From contig DNIF01000256.1 in assembly GCA_003485715.1 (NCBI GenBank), positions 1-10,567 of the forward strand: a stretch of 10,567 bases of DNA, given 5' to 3'. This DNA is from Gammaproteobacteria bacterium (lineage in GTDB: Bacteria > Pseudomonadota > Gammaproteobacteria > UBA7966). Below are positions 6,233 through 10,567 of this stretch, one piece after another. A model generated the notes under the pieces. The model did not search any database and had not been told where the DNA came from. It saw only the letters and a list, made by a program, of their open reading frames with translations. Every line of letters begins with the position of its first letter. Position 1 is the stretch's first letter. The position numbers were made by a program, and so were the translations under genes.

Positions 6233-7755
6233 CGTGCTCTTTCCAACTCCAGCGCAGTACCCGGTCGTTCGATGCGGCCCTCCGCAGAGCGGCGCAGACG
6301 ATCGAGGACCGCCCCCGCAGGCCCGATCAGCGTCAGTTCGAGCGGCATGCGGCCGAGCGCGTGGGTGGCACAGGACAGGCAAGGGTCGTAGGCACGAATC
6401 GCGACCTCGATGTAGTTGAGCAGTCCGTCAGTGAGCGTCTGGCCGTCCAGGTACTCGCGGGCCACGGCACAGACCGCTTCGTTCATGGCGCGGTTGTTGT
6501 GAGTGGTCGAGACGATCAGATTGCAGCGCGTGACGAGATCGTCGTCGCCGACCTCGTAGTGGTGAATGAGCGTGCCGCGAGGCGCCTCGATGACGCCCGT
6601 GCCCGCGCGCTGACGTTCTCCGCCGGCCATCAGGTCCCCAGCAAGCAGCGCTGGGTCAGCAAGTAGTGTCGCGATCATCTCCAGGCAATGGAGCAGCTCG
6701 ATCATGCGCGCCCAGTGGTAGGCAAGGCTCGCATGCACGGGTTCACCCTGACCGAGCGCGAGGAAGGCCTGACGACGTGCCTCGGCACGCGGCGAGCCGA
6801 TGAAATCGCAATTCTGGATGCGCGCGAGGGGCCCGACGCGATACCAGCCCTGCTCCGGCCCGAGCGACTTCAGGTAGGGGAACTTGAGGTAGGTCCACGG
6901 CTTGACCTCCTCCTCCAGGAGTTCGAGGCAGGCCTGATCCGATACGCCATCGAGCAGGATGCACCCAGCCGCATCACGCGCGCGGATCACGCCATCGTAG
7001 AGTTCGAGGCTGCCGTCCACGCCAACCAGGGACAGCAGATTGGAACGGAAGCTGGCGAAGCGCGTATACAGGCCCGGTTGCTCGGCGTGCAGGCGGGCGA
7101 CCAGATCCACGGCCTCCTCCGCCCAATCGATCATCGCGGGCAGACCTTCATGCAGCAGCGCGCGATCCTCGCGGGACAGGTGCCGATTCATGCCGCCCGG
7201 CACCGAGCCGGTGCCATGCACCCGTTTGCCGGCCGTTGCACGGATCACTTCCTGACCGAACTTGCGCAGCAACACGCCCCGACGCGCGATGTCCGGAGAG
7301 GTCTCGGCAACGGCCATGATATTGCGGCGACTCGCCTCGGCGTCGAAGCCGAACAGCAGGTCGGGGCTCGCCAGATGGAAAAAGTGCGTCGCATGACTCT
7401 GCAACACCTGGCCGTAGTGCATGAGTCGGCGCAGGAGTGTGGCGCTGCGGGTGACGGGCACCGCGCCCACTACGTGATCCAGCGCCTTGCTCGCCGCGAG
7501 GTGATGCGACACCGGACAGATCCCGCACAGGCGCTGCACCATCACCGGGACTTCCCAGTAGGGCCGACCCTCGATGAATTTCTCGAAGCCGCGGAATTCC
7601 ACAATATGCAGACGGGCCTGCTGCACCCGGTTGTGCTCGTCCACAAGCAGGGTGACCTTGCCGTGCCCTTCCACGCGCGACAGCGGATCGATGGCCACGC
7701 GCCGCAGCCCCGCCGGCAGTGCATCACTTGCTGGCGATCCGGCCAGGTCAGTCAT
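6229..7755 (-). CDS. hoxH: NAD-reducing [NiFe]-hydrogenase large subunit HoxH
   Basis: This is the catalytic subunit of the group 3d bidirectional hydrogenase; it holds the NiFe(CN)2CO site and pairs with HoxY. From the ATG at 7755 it has 508 residues. The N-terminal signature RLCGICPVSHH gives nickel ligands Cys77 and Cys80, and the C-terminal signature DPCLSCATH gives Cys459 and Cys462. The opening AIDPLSRVEGHGKV is typical. Processing is expected after His465, leaving a 43-residue C-terminal peptide to be removed by HoxW. As I recall, the peptide in the Ralstonia enzyme is about 24 residues, so this one looks long. The start at 7755 overlaps the end of hoxY by 8 bases. In-frame ATGs at 7770 and 7794 are possible alternatives, and none has a clear Shine-Dalgarno sequence. 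The gene overlaps hoxW by 4 bases. Confidence 0.96.
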   Translation of the reverse strand: MTDLAGSPASDALPAGLRRVAIDPLSRVEGHGKVTLLVDEHNRVQQARLHIVEFRGFEKFIEGRPYWEVPVMVQRLCGICPVSHHLAASKALDHVVGAVPVTRSATLLRRLMHYGQVLQSHATHFFHLASPDLLFGFDAEASRRNIMAVAETSPDIARRGVLLRKFGQEVIRATAGKRVHGTGSVPGGMNRHLSREDRALLHEGLPAMIDWAEEAVDLVARLHAEQPGLYTRFASFRSNLLSLVGVDGSLELYDGVIRARDAAGCILLDGVSDQACLELLEEEVKPWTYLKFPYLKSLGPEQGWYRVGPLARIQNCDFIGSPRAEARRQAFLALGQGEPVHASLAYHWARMIELLHCLEMIATLLADPALLAGDLMAGGERQRAGTGVIEAPRGTLIHHYEVGDDDLVTRCNLIVSTTHNNRAMNEAVCAVAREYLDGQTLTDGLLNYIEVAIRAYDPCLSCATHALGRMPLELTLIGPAGAVLDRLRRSAEGRIERPGTALELERAR

Positions 7756-8323
7756 AGCGGATGAGACCATGGCCCAGGTGTGGCGTCCGGCCATCCATCA
7801 GATCGTTCAGAAAGGACCAGATGGCATCCGCTGACGGCGGGCAGCCCGGCAGGAAGTAATCGACCTGCACCACTTCGTGGATGGGATGCACCCGGTTGAG
7901 CAGGAGCGGCAACTCGGGATCGCTAGGCACCGCACTGCCTGGCGCGAGACCGGGCCGGTCGCGATACACCTCCGCAAGGATCTGGCCGAGATCGAGGTGA
8001 TTGCGCTGAGCCGGCAGGCCACCATTGATGGCACAGGCACCCACGGCAACCAGGGTACGACAGTGGGCGCGGAATTCGCGCAGCACCTGCACGTTCTCGA
8101 CCGAGCAGAGGCCACCCTCGACCAGACCGATGTCGCAGTGGCCGATCTGCTTGAAGTCGGTGAACGGAGAACGATCGAAGTCCACCCGTTCGATTAGCGT
8201 GAGCAGGCGTTCGTCGATGTCGAGGAAGGACATATGGCAGCCGAAGCAGCCGGCGAGGGAGGTCGTCGCCAGCCGCAGTTTGCGCCGCCCGTCCGGGAGC
8301 TTCCGGGAAGCACTCGGGTTCAT
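7748..8323 (-). CDS. hoxY: NAD-reducing [NiFe]-hydrogenase small subunit HoxY
   Basis: This is the electron-transfer small subunit of the HoxYH hydrogenase module. At 191 residues it is the short, soluble type, with no twin-arginine signal peptide and no C-terminal medial/distal cluster domain, so the enzyme is cytoplasmic. The ligands of the single proximal 4Fe-4S cluster are Cys26 and Cys29 (SLAGCFGCHMSFLD), Cys97 (VGACAINGG) and Cys161 (LPGCPPSAD). DIGLVEGGLCSVENVQVLREFR is a characteristic HoxY block. The ATG at 8323 overlaps the hoxU stop (ATGA, 8320-8323) and has a strong ribosome binding site. The end overlaps hoxH by 8 bases, as expected for subunits made in equal amounts. Confidence 0.95.
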   Translation of the reverse strand: MNPSASRKLPDGRRKLRLATTSLAGCFGCHMSFLDIDERLLTLIERVDFDRSPFTDFKQIGHCDIGLVEGGLCSVENVQVLREFRAHCRTLVAVGACAINGGLPAQRNHLDLGQILAEVYRDRPGLAPGSAVPSDPELPLLLNRVHPIHEVVQVDYFLPGCPPSADAIWSFLNDLMDGRTPHLGHGLIRYD

Positions 8324-9036
8324 GGGTCACCTTCCTCGGTGGCAGAGATCGGCTGCCGATCGAAACGCCGCTCGCCGATGGGTACGGCGAAGCCGCGGCG
8401 CTTTGGCAGGATGACACCCACCGGGCAGATCGACGCCGCGCGATCAGTCGGCGCAAAGTCGGTATCCACGAGTCGGCCACTCGGACTGTCGATCAGCAGA
8501 TGGGTATCGATCCCGTGTCCGCCGAGGGCGAAGACCGACTTGCCGTCCACCTCGCGGCTCGCGCGCACGCAGAGCGAGCAGAGGATGCAGCGATTGAGGT
8601 CCAGCAGGATTTCCGGGTGGCTCGCATCCACCGGCCGCGCCGGATAGAACTCCTCGAAGTGCGGCCCGGTCATGCCCATCGCGTAGGCCGTGGCCTGGAG
8701 CTGGCAGTCGCCACTCTTTTCGCAGCTCGGGCAGAAGTGATTGCCTTCCACGAAGAGCAGTTGCAGGAGCCGCTTGCGCAGGTGCAGAAGCTCATCGGTA
8801 TCGCTCTCGACCACGAGTCCGGTCGTGGCCGGGAGCGTGCAGGCCGGAACCAGACGCGCGCCCACGCGCACAGTACATACACGGCAGGAGCCATGTGGCG
8901 CGAACTCCGGATGCCAGCAGAGATGTGGGATGTAGCGACCGGCACGGCTCGTTGCCGCGAGCACGGTTTCGCCGGTCACAAAAGGCACGTCATGGCCATC
9001 CAGATGGAAAACATCTGCGGCATCGGCGCTGCTCAT
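8320..9036 (-). CDS. hoxU: NAD-reducing hydrogenase diaphorase small subunit HoxU
   Basis: This Fe-S subunit, homologous to the N-terminal part of complex I NuoG, passes electrons between the HoxF flavin and HoxY. It is 238 residues from the ATG at 9036, which overlaps the hoxF stop (ATGA, 9033-9036) and has GGAG 8 bases upstream. The frame is open further upstream, but that lies inside hoxF. An N-terminal 2Fe-2S ferredoxin fold has Cys40, Cys51, Cys54 and Cys66 (HLCWHPEF, GSCRVCTVRV, VPACTLP). A His-Cys3 4Fe-4S site follows with His100, Cys102, Cys105 and Cys111 (HFCPSCEKSGDC). A further 4Fe-4S site uses Cys150, Cys153, Cys156 and Cys204 (NRCILCSLCVRA and ICPVG). All expected ligands are present. 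PVGVILPKRRG near the end is a HoxU hallmark. Confidence 0.95.
   Translation of the reverse strand: MSSADAADVFHLDGHDVPFVTGETVLAATSRAGRYIPHLCWHPEFAPHGSCRVCTVRVGARLVPACTLPATTGLVVESDTDELLHLRKRLLQLLFVEGNHFCPSCEKSGDCQLQATAYAMGMTGPHFEEFYPARPVDASHPEILLDLNRCILCSLCVRASREVDGKSVFALGGHGIDTHLLIDSPSGRLVDTDFAPTDRAASICPVGVILPKRRGFAVPIGERRFDRQPISATEEGDP
8330..8336 (-). promoter_or_regulatory. Ribosome binding site of hoxY
   Basis: On the minus strand AGGAAGG lies 6 bases before the hoxY ATG, inside the end of hoxU. It is the strongest Shine-Dalgarno sequence in the operon. It suggests that hoxY can start by fresh initiation as well as by coupling to hoxU. Confidence 0.6.
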
Positions 9037-10567
9037 CCCTGTTGCTCCAGATGCGCAGCGGGATCGTCGCGTCCGGTCACTTGTCGCGCGAGCGACACCT
9101 CGGCATCCAGGTCGAAGCCGGGTATGAGATGCAGCGAGCGCATGTGTCGCTCGTAGGCGGGCCGGAAGCGAGTGAAGGTCTCCCGCAAGGGGTTGCCCGC
9201 AGTGGTACCGAGCCCGCAGTGCGAGCTGCCACGAAGCAGCCGGTCGATCTCGAAGAGGGCATCGAGATCGTGCGGCGACCCATGGCCTGCTGCCAGTTTG
9301 TCCATGCGCCGTACCAGCAAGGCCGTACCGACCCGACACGGCGTACAGAAGCCACAGCTCTCGTGGGCGAAGAAGTGCGTGAAGCTGCGCGCCACTTCGA
9401 ACATGTCCCGCTGGCGATCGAAGACCATGAACGCGCCGGCCGAGGGCACGTCCTCGAAGGCGATCAAGCGATCGAACTCACTGGCCGCCACACACATACC
9501 GGAGGGACCACCGACCTGCACGGCCTGAGCATCAGCGGCACCGCAGTCCTCGAGGATGCGGCGAATGGAGGTGCCGAAGGGATACTCGTAGAGCCCGGGA
9601 CGCGCGCAGTCGCCCGACACCGAGTGGATCCGCGTACCAGAGGACTGCGCAGTGCCGATCCCAGCCCACCAGGCACCGCCGCGAAGCGTGATGGCGGTGA
9701 CAGCGCAGAAGGTCTCCACATTGTTGACGATGGTCGGCTGGCCCAGATAGCCGGAATCGGTCGGATAGGGCGGACGAACGCGGGGATTGCCCCGCTTGCC
9801 TTCCAGCGACTCGAGCAGCGAGGACTCCTCGCCACAGACGTAGGCCCCGGCACCCAGGTGGATGACGATGTCGAAGTCGAAGCCATCCACGCCGCAGATG
9901 GATGATCCGAGCAACCCGGCTGCGCGCCGTTGCTGCAACACCGCTTCGAGCTGCTCGAGCAGAAAGCGATATTCGCCGCGCAGATAGACGAAGCCCGTAC
10001 GCGCGCCGATCGCGAAGGCCGCAAGCGTCATGCCTTCGAACACCGCATCGGCGTGTCGGGAGAGGAGCACGCGGTCCTTGAAGGTCCCGGGCTCGCCCTC
10101 ATCGGCATTGCACACCACCACCCGCCCGGTACCCGCGGCCTGACGGCAGAGTGCCCACTTGCGGCCGGTCCCGAATCCCGCACCGCCGCGCCCGCGCAGG
10201 CCCGAGCACTCGACCTCCGCGAGCAGACCCTGCGGTCCGCGGGCAATGGCCGCCGCGAGCGCCGCCCCCTGTGCCGGCGGCGACGCCAGCAGCACGTCGG
10301 CACGCTCGATGCGATCCTCCACCGTGAACCATTCTGCCGGCCACGCGGGCACCGGCACCCGGGCCCGGATGAGCGCCGCCATCTGCGCCACGCGCGTGGC
10401 ATCCAGCCGCGTCACGACCTGATGATGATTCACCAGCAGCGCCGGGCCCTGGTCGCAGAGCCCGGTGCAGGAACAGCGATCCACACTGACCAGCGGATCG
10501 TCCCCGATGATCTCGCCCGGTACCACGCCGAGGTGCCGACAGAGGGCCTGCAGCAAGGCCTCGCTGC
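9033..10567 (-). CDS. hoxF: NAD-reducing hydrogenase diaphorase large subunit HoxF, 5' partial
   Basis: This flavoprotein subunit, homologous to NuoF with a NuoE-like front, binds NAD(H) and FMN and is the pyridine-nucleotide end of the Hox enzyme. The frame is open at the right window edge, so the start is missing; by comparison with the Ralstonia protein (about 602 residues) some 80-90 residues lie outside. In reading order: the tail of the NuoE-like domain (CSCTGLCDQGP, 10475-10443); the glycine-rich nucleotide motif RGRGGAGFGTG (10196-10164); the flavin motif NADEGEPG (10109-10086); GAGAYVCGEESSLLES; and the 4Fe-4S ligands in SCGFCTPC (Cys codons 9356-9336) plus SSHCGLG (Cys codon 9218-9216). 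The ending LIPGFDLD is HoxF-like rather than NuoF-like. It is the first hox gene visible; the promoter and any hoxE lie beyond the edge. It overlaps hoxU by ATGA. Confidence 0.96.
   Translation of the reverse strand, partial: SEALLQALCRHLGVVPGEIIGDDPLVSVDRCSCTGLCDQGPALLVNHHQVVTRLDATRVAQMAALIRARVPVPAWPAEWFTVEDRIERADVLLASPPAQGAALAAAIARGPQGLLAEVECSGLRGRGGAGFGTGRKWALCRQAAGTGRVVVCNADEGEPGTFKDRVLLSRHADAVFEGMTLAAFAIGARTGFVYLRGEYRFLLEQLEAVLQQRRAAGLLGSSICGVDGFDFDIVIHLGAGAYVCGEESSLLESLEGKRGNPRVRPPYPTDSGYLGQPTIVNNVETFCAVTAITLRGGAWWAGIGTAQSSGTRIHSVSGDCARPGLYEYPFGTSIRRILEDCGAADAQAVQVGGPSGMCVAASEFDRLIAFEDVPSAGAFMVFDRQRDMFEVARSFTHFFAHESCGFCTPCRVGTALLVRRMDKLAAGHGSPHDLDALFEIDRLLRGSSHCGLGTTAGNPLRETFTRFRPAYERHMRSLHLIPGFDLDAEVSLARQVTGRDDPAAHLEQQG

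Noticed and set aside
6233..6382. Upstream extension of the hoxW frame by 50 codons
   Set aside because: The added sequence lies inside the hoxH 3' end, is rich in Arg/Pro/Cys and has no protease-family character. The GTG at 6232 gives the normal length and an overlap start.
6688..7764. A 358-codon open frame on the plus strand opposite hoxH
   Set aside because: It is a mirror of the hoxH coding sequence, with the His/Arg/Gln-rich composition typical of antisense frames and no ribosome binding site.
7756..7794. Longer hoxH starts at the ATGs at 7794 or 7770
   Set aside because: Neither has a better ribosome binding site than the ATG at 7755, and both only lengthen a non-conserved N-terminus. 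The overlap with hoxY favours 7755, although this is not certain.
8895..9905. A 336-codon open frame on the plus strand opposite hoxF and hoxU
   Set aside because: It is antisense to two firmly identified genes, spans their junction and shows no domain.
1..10567. CRISPR arrays, tRNA or rRNA genes, insertion sequences and phage genes
   Set aside because: I looked for regularly spaced repeats, a tRNA cloverleaf, terminal inverted repeats and transposase motifs and saw none. Almost all of the window is accounted for by the listed genes.

Overview
The window looks like a high-GC gammaproteobacterial chromosome segment. It has two parts: a conserved housekeeping cluster on the + strand (pepA-holC-valS, the same order as in Escherichia coli) and a [NiFe]-hydrogenase operon on the - strand. 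The encoded ValRS, PepA and AqpZ resemble their E. coli counterparts closely, but GC is clearly higher in most genes (hand-counted 60-base lines in the hox genes give 63-68%). A purple-sulfur or other chemolithotrophic/photosynthetic gammaproteobacterium would fit. That placement is an inference, and I cannot name a genus.

Layout. 1-644: 3' part of pepA (leucyl aminopeptidase). 691-1125: holC (DNA polymerase III chi). 1122-4607: valS, overlapping holC by ATGA and carrying an unusual in-frame N-terminal extension of 238 residues. 4608-5064: a 457-base intergenic stretch of lower GC with a perfect inverted repeat and a strong ribosome binding site for the next gene. 5065-5760: aqpZ (aquaporin Z), most likely from a GTG start. 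It converges on, and overlaps by 8 bases, the end of the - strand operon. In transcription order that operon is hoxF (10567, 5' end off the window) - hoxU - hoxY - hoxH - hoxW (ends 5753). Every junction overlaps by 4 or 8 bases.

How the genes work together. HoxFU is the NADH-dehydrogenase-like diaphorase module, carrying FMN, the NAD site and Fe-S clusters. HoxYH is the hydrogenase module, carrying one proximal 4Fe-4S cluster and the NiFe site. Together they form a cytoplasmic bidirectional NAD-linked hydrogenase (group 3d) that interconverts H2 + NAD+ and NADH + H+. HoxW is the dedicated protease that trims the HoxH C-terminus after nickel insertion. No hyp genes lie in the window. PepA, HolC and ValS serve peptide turnover, replication and translation and have no evident link to the hydrogenase. 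AqpZ is a water channel.

I do not see an undescribed multi-gene system here. The most unusual item is the 238-residue extension on ValRS, which contains two copies of a short [V/I]PVLPV motif and an Ala/Pro-rich linker. Secondary points are the long predicted C-terminal peptide on HoxH, a NuoE-type cysteine pair kept in HoxF, and the lower-GC aqpZ segment between the two conserved blocks.
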